Part shown: piece by piece, positions 6,997 through 13,884 of the stretch
Layout: the number at the start of each line of letters is the position of its first letter
Numbering within the stretch: the first letter of the stretch is position 1
NCBI GenBank assembly: GCA_958346135.1
Contig: CATVQN010000003.1
Span: forward strand, 1-13,884
Source of the DNA: an uncultured Eubacteriales bacterium
GTDB lineage: Bacteria > Bacillota > Clostridia > Monoglobales > Monoglobaceae
Reading direction: 5' to 3'
DNA length: 13,884 nt
Notes under the pieces: model-generated
What the model was told of the DNA's origin: nothing
The model's input: the letters and a program-made list of their open reading frames with translations, nothing else
Databases searched by the model: none
Program-made: the position numbers and the translations under genes

Positions 6997-9075
6997 CTAT
7001 TTTTTTGAGCCCACTGCCGGCCGAAGCAGTAAGAACAAACTGATTCCCAGCACCAGCACTGCCGCCAGACTGCCAAGGCCAAAGCCGTTGCCGGTGAGCA
7101 GCCGGCCAAACTGATAAATCATCAGAGTCACTGCATAGGCCAGGGTAGTCTGATACCCCAGGGCAAACAGCGTCCACTTGGCGCTTCCCATCTCCCGGCG
7201 AATAGCGCCGATAGCCGCCACGCAAGGAGAACAGAGCATATTAAACACCAAAAAGGCGTAACCGGCAAGAGGAGTCAACACGTTTTGCAGATCTCTTCCG
7301 GCCTCTAAGCCGTATAAAACATTCAGGCTGCTCACGATGTTTTCCTTGGCGGCCGCTCCGGTTATGGTTGCCACTGCCGGTTCCCAATAGCCAAAGCCCA
7401 ACGGCCGAAACAACGGTGCAATCACATTACCGATGGAGGCAAGCATACTTTTTGATGTCTCGGTCATGGTCAGACTCCATGAAAAATTGGACAAGAACCA
7501 GATAATTCCGCAGGCTAAAAAGATAATTGTCCCGGCCTTGACCACAAAGGCACGGATATCATCCCAAACGTGCTTTGCCACATTTTTGGCATTGGGAATA
7601 TGATAGCTCGGCATCTCCATAACAAAGGGCGCCGGATCACTGGCAAGCGATCTTGCCTTTTTTAAAATAATACCGGACAAAAATACCATCATCACCCCGA
7701 TAAAGTAGACCGAGATCGCCACCCAGGCTGACTGATGAAACAGGCTGCCTGCAATCAGGGAAATCACCGGAAGCTTTGCGCCGCAGGGGACAAAGGTGGT
7801 AACCATAATGGTGATTTTCCGGTCTTTTTCACTCTCAATGGTACGGCAGCTCATAATTCCCGGAACGCCGCAGCCGGAGGAAACCAGAAGCGGAATAAAG
7901 GACTTTCCGGACAGACCGAAACGCCGAAAAACCCGGTCCATGATAAACGCAATTCTCGCCATATATCCGCAGTCCTCCAGCAGCGCCAGAAACAGGAACA
8001 AAACCACAAGCTGAGGTACAAAGCTGATGACCGCTCCCACGCCGCTGATGAAGCCGTCCACAATCAGGCCAACCAGCCACGGTGCGGTATTCCAGCCGGT
8101 CAGCAGTGCCGTGACGGCACCGCAAATCGACTCCACCAGATTTTCCATCCACTGCGTCGCCACACTGCCCACCGTTTGAATAGATATGTAATACACCCCG
8201 CACATAATCAGCACAAATAGAGGCAGTGCCAAATAACGGTTGGTCATGACGTTGTCCACCTTATCGGAGGTTGTGGTTCCGATTTTATGGCGTACCACGC
8301 ATTGACGAACAATATTGGTAATATAGTCATAGCGTTGGTTAATGATAATACTGTCGCTCTCGTCGTCGTATTCCTTCTCACACTTGGCGATAATCTCTTC
8401 AATTTTTGTCTTTCGCTCCGCCGAAAGCGCCAGGCTCTCCATCACCTTTTCGTCACGTTCAAAGACCTTGACCACAAACCAGCGCATATGCAGCTGCTCT
8501 GCCACGCCGGAAATCAGGTTTTCAATCTGGGAAAGCGCCGCCTCCACCCTTGGCGAGAACCGGCAATAGACGTGCGGCGGGCGCTTTACTTTGGCAATAC
8601 GAACGGCGGCCTCGCTGAGTTCGGTCAATCCCGTTCCCTTCAGAGCCGAGGTGGGAATTACCTCACAACCCAAAAGCTTTGCCAACCTGGGAATATCAAT
8701 TTTATCGCCGTTCTTCTCTGCAACATCAATCATATTCAGCGAAATTAAAACCGGAAACCCAATCTCCCAAAGCTGAGTAGTCAGGTATAGATTTCGCTCA
8801 ATATTGGAGGCATCCACCAGATTGATAATGGCATCCGGATGCTGATCAATCAGATAATTTCGGGTTACAACCTCCTCCATTGTATAGGGGGACAAGGAGT
8901 AAATTCCCGGAAGATCAACAATATCCACCCCCTTATGGTTGCGCAGCTGACCTACCTTTTGCTCTACCGTAACACCCGGACGATTGCCCACATACTGACT
9001 GCTTCCGGTCATTACATTAAACATCGTTGTCTTGCCGCAGTTGGGATTTCCCGCAAGTGCAATGGAAATCGACAT
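6997..9075 (-). CDS. feoB: Ferrous iron transporter FeoB
   Basis: A 692-residue inner-membrane Fe(II) uptake protein. The cytosolic N-terminal G domain shows G1 GNPNCGKTT (9-17), G3 DLPG (54-57), G4 NMID (114-117) and SALKGTG (143-149), followed by a helical GDI-like stretch. From about residue 281 come hydrophobic membrane segments with both Gate motifs: SGCGVPGIMSCRTI (400-413) and PCGAKLP (430-436). CSPC (615-618) lies in a late membrane segment. Length is typical of the shorter FeoB of Clostridia. Start: ATG with AGAGGAGG upstream. It lies 18 bp after trxB and is the last gene before a strong terminator. There is no feoA or feoC gene in the window and no FeoA domain fused to the protein, which is unusual next to the classical feoAB layout. 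No Fur box can be judged here because no promoter adjoins the gene. Confidence 0.96.
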   Translation of the reverse strand: MSISIALAGNPNCGKTTMFNVMTGSSQYVGNRPGVTVEQKVGQLRNHKGVDIVDLPGIYSLSPYTMEEVVTRNYLIDQHPDAIINLVDASNIERNLYLTTQLWEIGFPVLISLNMIDVAEKNGDKIDIPRLAKLLGCEVIPTSALKGTGLTELSEAAVRIAKVKRPPHVYCRFSPRVEAALSQIENLISGVAEQLHMRWFVVKVFERDEKVMESLALSAERKTKIEEIIAKCEKEYDDESDSIIINQRYDYITNIVRQCVVRHKIGTTTSDKVDNVMTNRYLALPLFVLIMCGVYYISIQTVGSVATQWMENLVESICGAVTALLTGWNTAPWLVGLIVDGFISGVGAVISFVPQLVVLFLFLALLEDCGYMARIAFIMDRVFRRFGLSGKSFIPLLVSSGCGVPGIMSCRTIESEKDRKITIMVTTFVPCGAKLPVISLIAGSLFHQSAWVAISVYFIGVMMVFLSGIILKKARSLASDPAPFVMEMPSYHIPNAKNVAKHVWDDIRAFVVKAGTIIFLACGIIWFLSNFSWSLTMTETSKSMLASIGNVIAPLFRPLGFGYWEPAVATITGAAAKENIVSSLNVLYGLEAGRDLQNVLTPLAGYAFLVFNMLCSPCVAAIGAIRREMGSAKWTLFALGYQTTLAYAVTLMIYQFGRLLTGNGFGLGSLAAVLVLGISLFLLLRPAVGSKK

Positions 9076-9093
9076 ACTAAAGCTCCTCCTCTT

Positions 9094-9993
9094 TCATCTC
9101 TGTAAATACCGCTCTGCAGCGGCAACTGCGTTAGCGCCGTCTGCTGCAGCGGTAATAATCTGGCGCAGATTTTTGGTGCGCACATCCCCGGCCGCAAAGA
9201 CACCGGGTGCCGAAGTCTGACCCGTCTCGTCCGCACGGAGAAATCCACGCTCATCACTATCCGCTAAATCCAGAAACGGCTCACTGTTGGGTCGGATTCC
9301 GACAGCCACAAAGACTCCGTCTACCGCCAGGGTCTGCTCGGTGTTGAGCAAAACGCCGCTCACCCGATTTTGCCCCTCAATGGCAAGCACCTGGGCATTC
9401 CAGACCGGCTGTATCTTTGGATTTTCCAACACCCTCTTGGTAAGTGCACCGCCTGCACGCAGCGTGTCCCGCCGGTGAATCAGATACACCTTCTCACAAA
9501 GTCCCGCCAGATACAAGGCTTCTTCGGCGGCCGTATTGCCGCCGCCGACTACCGCCACGGTACGGTTTCTGAAAAACGCCCCATCACAGGTCGCACAGTA
9601 GCTGACCCCGCGGCCTGTCAGCCGCTCCTCGCCGTCTACGTTTAGCTTTCGATGCCTTGCGCCGGTGGCAATAATCACCGTCTTGGCAAAATATTCACCC
9701 CGGTCGCAGAGAACCTGCCATTTTCCTTCTCTCAGTACCAGCCTTTGCACGCCGGCACTGAGAAATACCGTGCCCAGGTCTTCTGCCTGCTTTCGCATCT
9801 GCATTGCCAGGGTATAGCCGTCTGTAGACGGACAGCCGGGATAGTTATCAATTTCATTGGTATTCATCATCTGGCCGCCGGACATCGCCGCCTGTTCCAG
9901 CACCGCAAACCGGAGCATGGCACGGCTGGCATAGACCGCTGCCGTCATTCCGGCAGGGCCGCCTCCCAGAATTAAAAGGTCATAACACTCCAT
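9094..9993 (-). CDS. trxB: Thioredoxin reductase (NADPH, FAD)
   Basis: A 299-residue flavoenzyme that uses NADPH to reduce thioredoxin in the cytosol. It has the FAD dinucleotide site GGGPAG (10-15), the redox pair C133-C136 in CATCDG, the second nucleotide site VGGGNTAAEEA (149-159) and HRRD (173-176), the usual mark of NADPH preference. The C-terminal FAD motif FAAGDV is also present. It is slightly short of the common 305-320 residues, but all the domains are complete. Start: ATG with GGGAGG five bases upstream. It begins 12 bp after the trxA stop and is followed 18 bp later by feoB. The pair with trxA makes the function clear. Confidence 0.95.
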   Translation of the reverse strand: MECYDLLILGGGPAGMTAAVYASRAMLRFAVLEQAAMSGGQMMNTNEIDNYPGCPSTDGYTLAMQMRKQAEDLGTVFLSAGVQRLVLREGKWQVLCDRGEYFAKTVIIATGARHRKLNVDGEERLTGRGVSYCATCDGAFFRNRTVAVVGGGNTAAEEALYLAGLCEKVYLIHRRDTLRAGGALTKRVLENPKIQPVWNAQVLAIEGQNRVSGVLLNTEQTLAVDGVFVAVGIRPNSEPFLDLADSDERGFLRADETGQTSAPGVFAAGDVRTKNLRQIITAAADGANAVAAAERYLQR

Positions 9994-10005
9994 AGCCGCC
10001 TCCCG

Positions 10006-10317
10006 TCAGGCAATGCCGGAGAGCGCCGCAAGCTGCTGCTTATCAATCACGCCAACACTGGTCTCCGTCCGGCGGCCGTTTCGAAATACCATCACCGTCG
10101 GCACCGACATAATCCCGTATTCCTGCGCCAGAGGAAGCTGGTCATCGATATCCACCTTACAAACCTTCACTTTTCCCGCATAGCTTGCCGCAAAATCCTC
10201 TAAGATAGGGGCAAACATTTTACAGGGTCCGCACCAAGTGGCCCAGAAGTCCACAACCACCGGGAGCTCAGACTGTAATACCTCTTTTTCGAATGTTTCT
10301 GCCGTTACGTTTAACAT
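10006..10317 (-). CDS. trxA: Thioredoxin
   Basis: A 103-residue cytosolic thiol-disulfide oxidoreductase with a single thioredoxin fold. The active site WCGPC is at 28-32 (C29 and C32), preceded by VVDFWATW, and the conserved cis-proline is P73 in SVPTVMVF. There is no signal peptide or membrane anchor. Start: ATG with AAGGAGGT eight bases upstream, one of the best ribosome sites in the window. It lies 57 bp downstream of mrp and directly before trxB, its reductase. It is a typical, complete gene, a few residues shorter than the Escherichia coli protein. Confidence 0.96.
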   Translation of the reverse strand: MLNVTAETFEKEVLQSELPVVVDFWATWCGPCKMFAPILEDFAASYAGKVKVCKVDIDDQLPLAQEYGIMSVPTVMVFRNGRRTETSVGVIDKQQLAALSGIA

Positions 10318-10360
10318 ATTCCATTACCTCCTTACCAAAAGTAGTTTGAACCATTTTTTG

Positions 10361-10376
10361 GATTTCATACGAAATC
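10361..10376 (-). other. Small stem-loop at the mrp-trxA junction
   Basis: GATTTC (10361-10366) and GAAATC (10371-10376) form a 6-bp stem with a 4-nt loop that overlaps the mrp stop codon. No T-run follows, so it is not a terminator. It may have a role in mRNA processing or may be chance. Confidence 0.25.
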
Positions 10377-11217
10377 ATTCCGCTGCGTACAGCTCCTTCA
10401 ACCGCTTCAATGCGCTGCTTAGCCATTTTTCCGCATCCAGACTTTCCACCTCGCCCTTGTCACAGGCAGCGGCAATCTTCGGATCAATGGGGAGTCTTCC
10501 TAAAATATCCAAACCGTATTGCTCAGCCGCCTCCTCCATATGGCTCTCGCCGAAAAGCTGAATTTTCTCGCCGCACTTGCCGCAGACCGCATAGCTCATA
10601 TTCTCCACAAGTCCCAAAATGGGAATGTCCATCATCTGTGCCATCTTCACCGCCTTGCCCACGATCATGGTTACCAGCTCCTGCGGGGAGGTGACTACCA
10701 CAATGCCGTCTACCGGCAGGGACTGAAACACCGTCAGCGGAACATCTCCGGTACCTGGTGGCATATCCACAAACATATAGTCTATATCGTCCCAGACCAC
10801 GTCCGTCCAGAACTGCTTTACCGTTCCGGCAATGACCGGGCCTCTCCAAACCACGGGATCGGTGTCATGCTCTAAGAGCAAATTAACTGACATTACCGAA
10901 ACACCGGATTTACTGACTGCCGGAAGGATCCCATATTCACTGCTCTTGGCCTTTCCCTCAATGCCGAACACCTTGGGTATAGACGGTCCGGTAATATCCG
11001 CATCCAAAACTCCTGTGCGATAGCCTGCCTTCTGCATTCCTGCCGCCAGCAGGGAGGTCACCAAGGACTTGCCGACACCGCCTTTTCCGCTGACTACGCC
11101 AATCACCTTTTTCACATGGCTCATACTGTTGAGAGCCGCCGCAAAGCTCTGCTCTGCCTGACGGTCCGAACAGCTCTGACCGCAGGAGGAACAATCGTGG
11201 GTACATTCTTCACTCAT
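10375..11217 (-). CDS. mrp: Mrp/Nbp35-family Fe-S carrier ATPase (ParA-like)
   Basis: A 280-residue P-loop ATPase of the Mrp/ApbC/Nbp35 group, which binds and passes on [4Fe-4S] clusters. The deviant Walker A GKGGVGKS is at 44-51, the switch region LDADITGPS at 71-79, and the Walker B-like DMPPGTGD at 151-158. The dimer-bridging CxxC is C212-C215, after the ENMS motif. The N-terminus adds four cysteines, C5, C9, C12 and C16, in a Nbp35-like arrangement that could hold a second cluster. The MetI/DUF59 domain found at the front of many bacterial Mrp proteins is absent. Start: ATG; the ribosome site (AAAGG) is only fair and a little distant. It lies 61 bp after the DUF4364 gene and 57 bp before trxA. 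Family firm; client proteins unknown. Confidence 0.92.
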   Translation of the reverse strand: MSEECTHDCSSCGQSCSDRQAEQSFAAALNSMSHVKKVIGVVSGKGGVGKSLVTSLLAAGMQKAGYRTGVLDADITGPSIPKVFGIEGKAKSSEYGILPAVSKSGVSVMSVNLLLEHDTDPVVWRGPVIAGTVKQFWTDVVWDDIDYMFVDMPPGTGDVPLTVFQSLPVDGIVVVTSPQELVTMIVGKAVKMAQMMDIPILGLVENMSYAVCGKCGEKIQLFGESHMEEAAEQYGLDILGRLPIDPKIAAACDKGEVESLDAEKWLSSALKRLKELYAAE

Positions 11218-11278
11218 TTTTTACACTTACCTTTCCTGAATTTTCAATAATTTTTCGTGTATTTGCACGCAGCAAAAT

Positions 11279-11842
11279 TCACTCTGTTTCGTGGCCTTCT
11301 ACGCCGTATAGCTTTCGCTCCTCACCGCCGATTCTGGCAACCAAATCCTTATAGATTTCGGCGGCTTGTTTTTTCAGCTTTCCGGCAGCCTGTTCCGCCT
11401 CCGCCCTGGAGCCTGCAAAAATTTTAAGCTCCAGCAAGGGGGTGCTGGCATCCAGCATCTGTAACGATGCCATATATTGATAAGGCGCAACGGGCAAAAT
11501 CTCGGTTTTGACCGCATTGGGATCCGCCTGATCCGCAAATTTGATGGCCCCCACCGCCTCATCAATCCGGCGGCGGATGCTCTTTGGCACCCGTTCAAAG
11601 AAAAAGTCGTTGGTGTCACTTCCTTTGGCGCTCAGCATAAATGCGCGTTCGCCCCGGTAATAGGTAGCCTCCACATAGCCGTCCTCTATGAGCTCGTTTA
11701 AAATAATGGCCAGTTCAAAATAGCCCATTACCTGTTTTTCAAAGGTGAGGATTTCTGTCAACTCCCCCATATTGGCCGGCTCCACATACCGCTTTAGGGT
11801 GTAGAGAACGGCAAACTTCATCTCGTCCTGCTCTAAAAACAC
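11279..11842 (-). CDS. DUF4364 family protein, function unknown
   Basis: A 187-residue cytosolic protein resembling the DUF4364 family of Clostridia. I recognise the general pattern: a helical, winged-helix-like N-terminal half (FAVLYTLKRY, LTEILTF, ELIEDGYVEA, then LSAKG), FFFERVPKSIRRRIDE in the middle, and a C-terminal alpha-beta part ending in EIYKDLVARIGG. The first half looks like a small DNA-binding or regulatory fold, but no function is established from the sequence. Start: I prefer GTG at 11842 because AGGCGG is seven bases upstream; a TTG three bases earlier is only four from that site, and an ATG at residue 8 would cut off part of the first helix. It begins about 14 bp after the degV stop and 61 bp before mrp, so it is probably co-transcribed with them. 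There are no cysteine pairs or membrane segments. Confidence 0.8.
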   Translation of the reverse strand: MFLEQDEMKFAVLYTLKRYVEPANMGELTEILTFEKQVMGYFELAIILNELIEDGYVEATYYRGERAFMLSAKGSDTNDFFFERVPKSIRRRIDEAVGAIKFADQADPNAVKTEILPVAPYQYMASLQMLDASTPLLELKIFAGSRAEAEQAAGKLKKQAAEIYKDLVARIGGEERKLYGVEGHETE

Positions 11843-11849
11843 CAAACCA

Positions 11850-11855
11850 CCGCCT
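11850..11855 (-). promoter_or_regulatory. Ribosome binding site favouring a GTG start for the DUF4364 gene
   Basis: AGGCGG, one base off AGGAGG, ends seven bases before the GTG at 11840-11842 but only four before the TTG at 11843-11845. It sits at the degV stop codon region, as expected for closely linked translation. Confidence 0.55.
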
Positions 11856-11856
11856 T

Positions 11857-12729
11857 TTAATTCTTTCCGTAGCTCTCATAGGGCTGTTTGTGTTTAAAAT
11901 AAATTCCCATCAGCCCCAGCCCGGCATGGGAGGCGATAATCGGACCGATTTTCACAACGGTAATCTTTTTGGGATGCACCCGCTCCTCTACCATTGCTTT
12001 TAAAATCTCCACCTTATCCGGCGCATTGGAGTGCAAAAGCACAACCTCGTTCTCCTCCGGGCAGTCCATTCGCTCCTCCGCATAGGCCGCCAGCGTCGCC
12101 ATGGCTCGTTTTAAGCCTCTGACCTTTTTGTAGGCCTCCACCAGACCGTCGTTAATATTGAGAATCGGCTTAATGTCCAAAAGGGAACTGATCGCCATAG
12201 TGGTCGCCTTAATTCTGCCGCCCTTTTTCAAAAAGGTAAGATCATCCACCACGAAATACGCCGTATCCCGATGGTAGACCTCGTTTACATACCGAACAAT
12301 CTCTTCCTTGGATTTTCCGGCTTTGGCCATCTTAGCCGCCTCTACCACGGTATAGCCGATGACATAGGCAAACATGGTGGAATCGATTACCGTAATATCA
12401 AAGCCCTCATCGTTTAGCTGCTCAGCCACCATACGGGAAGTATTATAGATTCCGCTGCCGTTTGCCGACATGGTAATATGAATCACGCTGTCGCCGTTTT
12501 CGCAAAGCCGGCGGTAGACCTTTTCCACATCCGCAGGGCTCATCTGGCTGGTGGTGGGCACACAGCCGCTCTCCTCCAGCATCGTATAAAACGTCTCCGG
12601 CGCCAGGTTCACATCCGCCTTCACCGCTTTGTCTCCCAAATAAATCATAAAGGGCAGAATTTCAATATCCCATTCCTCCGCCAGCTCCTTGGGAATATCC
12701 GCCGCCGCATCCGCCATGATTTTTATCAT
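11857..12729 (-). CDS. DegV family fatty-acid-binding protein (FakB-like)
   Basis: A 290-residue two-domain DegV protein. Members bind a fatty acid, and some (FakB) present it to the kinase FakA for phosphorylation. The family marks are IMADAAADIPKEL at the start, PTTSQMSP (58-65), MSANGSGIYNTS (87-98), the signature FLKKGGRI (166-173) and a late histidine H268. The late motif reads HAGLG where HxGPG is usual, so the ligand pocket may differ. No fakA gene is in the window, so involvement in fatty-acid phosphorylation is not shown. Start: ATG with AAGGAAGGTG seven bases upstream. It overlaps the trmL stop by four bases (ATGA), so it is translationally coupled to it. DUF4364 follows at once. 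Family sure, physiological role unsure. Confidence 0.92.
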   Translation of the reverse strand: MIKIMADAAADIPKELAEEWDIEILPFMIYLGDKAVKADVNLAPETFYTMLEESGCVPTTSQMSPADVEKVYRRLCENGDSVIHITMSANGSGIYNTSRMVAEQLNDEGFDITVIDSTMFAYVIGYTVVEAAKMAKAGKSKEEIVRYVNEVYHRDTAYFVVDDLTFLKKGGRIKATTMAISSLLDIKPILNINDGLVEAYKKVRGLKRAMATLAAYAEERMDCPEENEVVLLHSNAPDKVEILKAMVEERVHPKKITVVKIGPIIASHAGLGLMGIYFKHKQPYESYGKN

Positions 12730-13220
12730 GGTAAAACACCTTCCTTCCTGAGATTTTCATAATTAAACTGCCGCAAAACCTCATAGGCAATCACCGCCGC
12801 AGAGTTGGACAGATTTAAAGAACGTTTGTTGGGGAGCATGGGAATCCGGATGCACCGCTCCCGGTTCTCCCGGAGCATCTCCTCGGGCAGCCCCTTTGTC
12901 TCCTTTCCAAACACCAGGAAAATATCACCCGCCGCATCCTTGGTGTAATCCATCTCGCTGTGAGTGTGACTTCCCTTGGTAGTGCAATAGTAAAACGAGC
13001 CTTTCGGATAGGCCGCCCGCACCGCATCAAAGCTCTGGTATTCGTGCAGCTCCAGCTCATCCCAGTAATCCAGTCCGGCACGACGCACCTGCTTTTCGCT
13101 GATGTCAAACCCCAAGGGATGCACTAGATGCAGCGGTGCGCCGATGACCGAACAGGTTCTGGATATATTTCCGGTATTGGCCGGAATCTCCGGCTCTACC
13201 AATACGATATGCAATCGCAC
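12726..13220 (-). CDS. trmL: tRNA (cytidine/uridine-34-2'-O)-methyltransferase TrmL
   Basis: A 164-residue SPOUT-class methyltransferase that puts a 2'-O-methyl group on the wobble base of certain leucine tRNAs, using SAM. The N-terminus IVLVEPEIPANTGNISRT (5-22) and the knot motifs FGKETKGLP (104-112) and IPMLPNKRSLNLSNSAAV (126-143) match the family, as does the length; there is no extra RNA-binding domain. The start is GTG at 13220, with a perfect AGGAGG seven bases upstream (13228-13233). It starts 14 bp after the comM stop and overlaps degV by ATGA. Together with mnmA it makes two wobble-position modifiers in the window. An older name for relatives is CspR/YibK. Confidence 0.94.
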   Translation of the reverse strand: MRLHIVLVEPEIPANTGNISRTCSVIGAPLHLVHPLGFDISEKQVRRAGLDYWDELELHEYQSFDAVRAAYPKGSFYYCTTKGSHTHSEMDYTKDAAGDIFLVFGKETKGLPEEMLRENRERCIRIPMLPNKRSLNLSNSAAVIAYEVLRQFNYENLRKEGVLP

Positions 13221-13227
13221 ATTACCG

Positions 13228-13233
13228 CCTCCT
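13228..13233 (-). promoter_or_regulatory. Perfect ribosome binding site fixing the GTG start of trmL
   Basis: AGGAGG on the minus strand, seven bases before GTG (13218-13220). It begins just after the comM stop codon, and no ATG in frame competes nearby. Confidence 0.8.
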
Positions 13234-13234
13234 A

Positions 13235-13884
13235 TTATGCCCAGAATTTCCGATCCAATGAGCGGTATTGAATGGCCTCTGCCAGATGCACCGCTTCAAT
13301 CGTCTCGCTGCCCGCCAAATCGGCAATGGTTCTGGCAACCTTTAAAATCCGGTTATGGGCCCTGGCGCTCAGTCCCAAATTCTCAAACGCCTGTTTTAAA
13401 AGCGCAGCGCCCTCCGGCTTCAAACCGCAGAATTTTTCCATCAGTCCCGGCGTCAGCTGGGAATTGGAATAGATGCCACAGCCACGATAACGATTTCTCT
13501 GAATCTCTCTGGCACGATCAACCCGCTTTTTAATCTCTGCCGAGGTTTCCGCCGTCTCCTGACGCTGTTCTAGCTCCTCATAGGCCACCGCCGGAACCTC
13601 AATATGTAAATCAATCCGGTCAAGCAAAGGGCCGCTGACCTTGCCAAGATACCGTTTAATCTGTGCCGGAGCACAGCTGCAATCATGATTTTTGTCTCCG
13701 TAATAGCCGCAGGGACAAGGGTTCATGGACGCCACCAGCATTACGTTACAGGGATAGGAAAAGGAACCGCTGGCACGGGTGATGGTCACCGTTCCGTCCT
13801 CTAACGGCTGGCGGAGAATTTCCAGCGCCTCCTTATGAAACTCCGGAAGCTCATCCAAAAACAGTACCCCGTGATGCGCCAGGC
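13235..13884 (-). CDS. comM: YifB/ComM family Mg-chelatase-like AAA+ ATPase (C-terminal part)
   Basis: The open reading frame runs off the right edge of the window, so only the last 215 residues are present. It opens in the Walker B region (LAHHGVLFLDELPEF), continues with VMLVASMNPCPCGYYGD, a cysteine cluster CPCG...CSC that is a hallmark of this family, RYLGKVSGPLLDRID with the arginine-finger region, and ends in the helical Mg_chelatase C domain (LSARAHNRILKVARTIADL). In Gram-negative bacteria ComM is a hexameric branch-migration helicase used in natural transformation; the role in Clostridia is not settled. The N-terminal Lon-like domain and Walker A must lie outside the window. A TTG at 13858 is an internal codon, not a start. 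It is the first gene of the visible right block, 14 bp before trmL. Confidence 0.93.
   Translation of the reverse strand, partial: LAHHGVLFLDELPEFHKEALEILRQPLEDGTVTITRASGSFSYPCNVMLVASMNPCPCGYYGDKNHDCSCAPAQIKRYLGKVSGPLLDRIDLHIEVPAVAYEELEQRQETAETSAEIKKRVDRAREIQRNRYRGCGIYSNSQLTPGLMEKFCGLKPEGAALLKQAFENLGLSARAHNRILKVARTIADLAGSETIEAVHLAEAIQYRSLDRKFWA

Noticed and set aside
7735..8220. A 161-codon plus-strand open frame inside feoB
   Set aside because: The composition (many His, Asn, Gln, Arg) is an antisense artefact of a membrane-protein gene; feoB itself is intact on the minus strand.
10318..10374. A promoter or terminator between mrp and trxA
   Set aside because: Only a 6-bp stem-loop and no good -35/-10 pair or T-run; read-through from mrp is the simpler view.
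11218..11278. A promoter upstream of mrp (TTGCTG, 17 bases, AATTAT)
   Set aside because: Both hexamers match the consensus poorly (about 3 of 6 and 4 of 6), as expected by chance in an A/T-rich gap.

Overview
This 13.9 kb window looks like an ordinary chromosomal segment of an anaerobic Clostridia-type Bacillota, possibly Lachnospiraceae-like. The reasons are the strong AGGAGG-type ribosome sites, several GTG starts, about half G+C by eye, a DUF4364 gene, a NifS/IscU-type Fe-S pair directly followed by mnmA, and a YqeM-like methyltransferase. Every gene I can support is on the minus strand, so transcription runs from the right end to the left end. No tRNA, rRNA, CRISPR array, phage gene or transposase gene is visible.

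Right block (13884 down to 6997), in transcription order: comM/yifB (cut by the window edge), trmL, a degV-family gene, a DUF4364 gene, mrp (Fe-S carrier ATPase), trxA, trxB and feoB. Gaps are short or negative (4-bp ATGA overlap of trmL and degV; about 12-60 bp elsewhere), so this is probably one transcription unit. It ends in a strong hairpin terminator just after feoB (6952-6989).

Middle gap (6609-6996, 388 bp without a gene): the feoB terminator, then an A/T-rich stretch with a possible extended -10 promoter pointing at rnhA, then a ~179-bp miniature inverted-repeat element (6669-6847) that can fold on itself as one long imperfect hairpin. It lies between the presumed promoter and rnhA, so it would be transcribed as part of the leader.

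Left block (6608 down to 103): rnhA, a cysteine desulfurase (nifS/iscS type), iscU, mnmA, pcrA and a class I SAM methyltransferase, then a possible terminator at 26-48. NifS supplies persulfide sulfur both to IscU (Fe-S clusters) and to MnmA (2-thiouridine in tRNA), which explains their order. A short G/C-rich hairpin separates mnmA from pcrA.

Taken together, the window is rich in iron, sulfur and thiol chemistry: ferrous iron uptake (FeoB), the thioredoxin system, Fe-S carrier and scaffold proteins, sulfur mobilisation and two tRNA wobble-base modifiers (MnmA, TrmL). I see no clearly novel multi-gene system. The points most worth a second look are the folded MITE, feoB sitting in a thioredoxin operon without feoA, a Cys/His-rich tail on IscU, an insertion in PcrA and the unknown DUF4364 protein.
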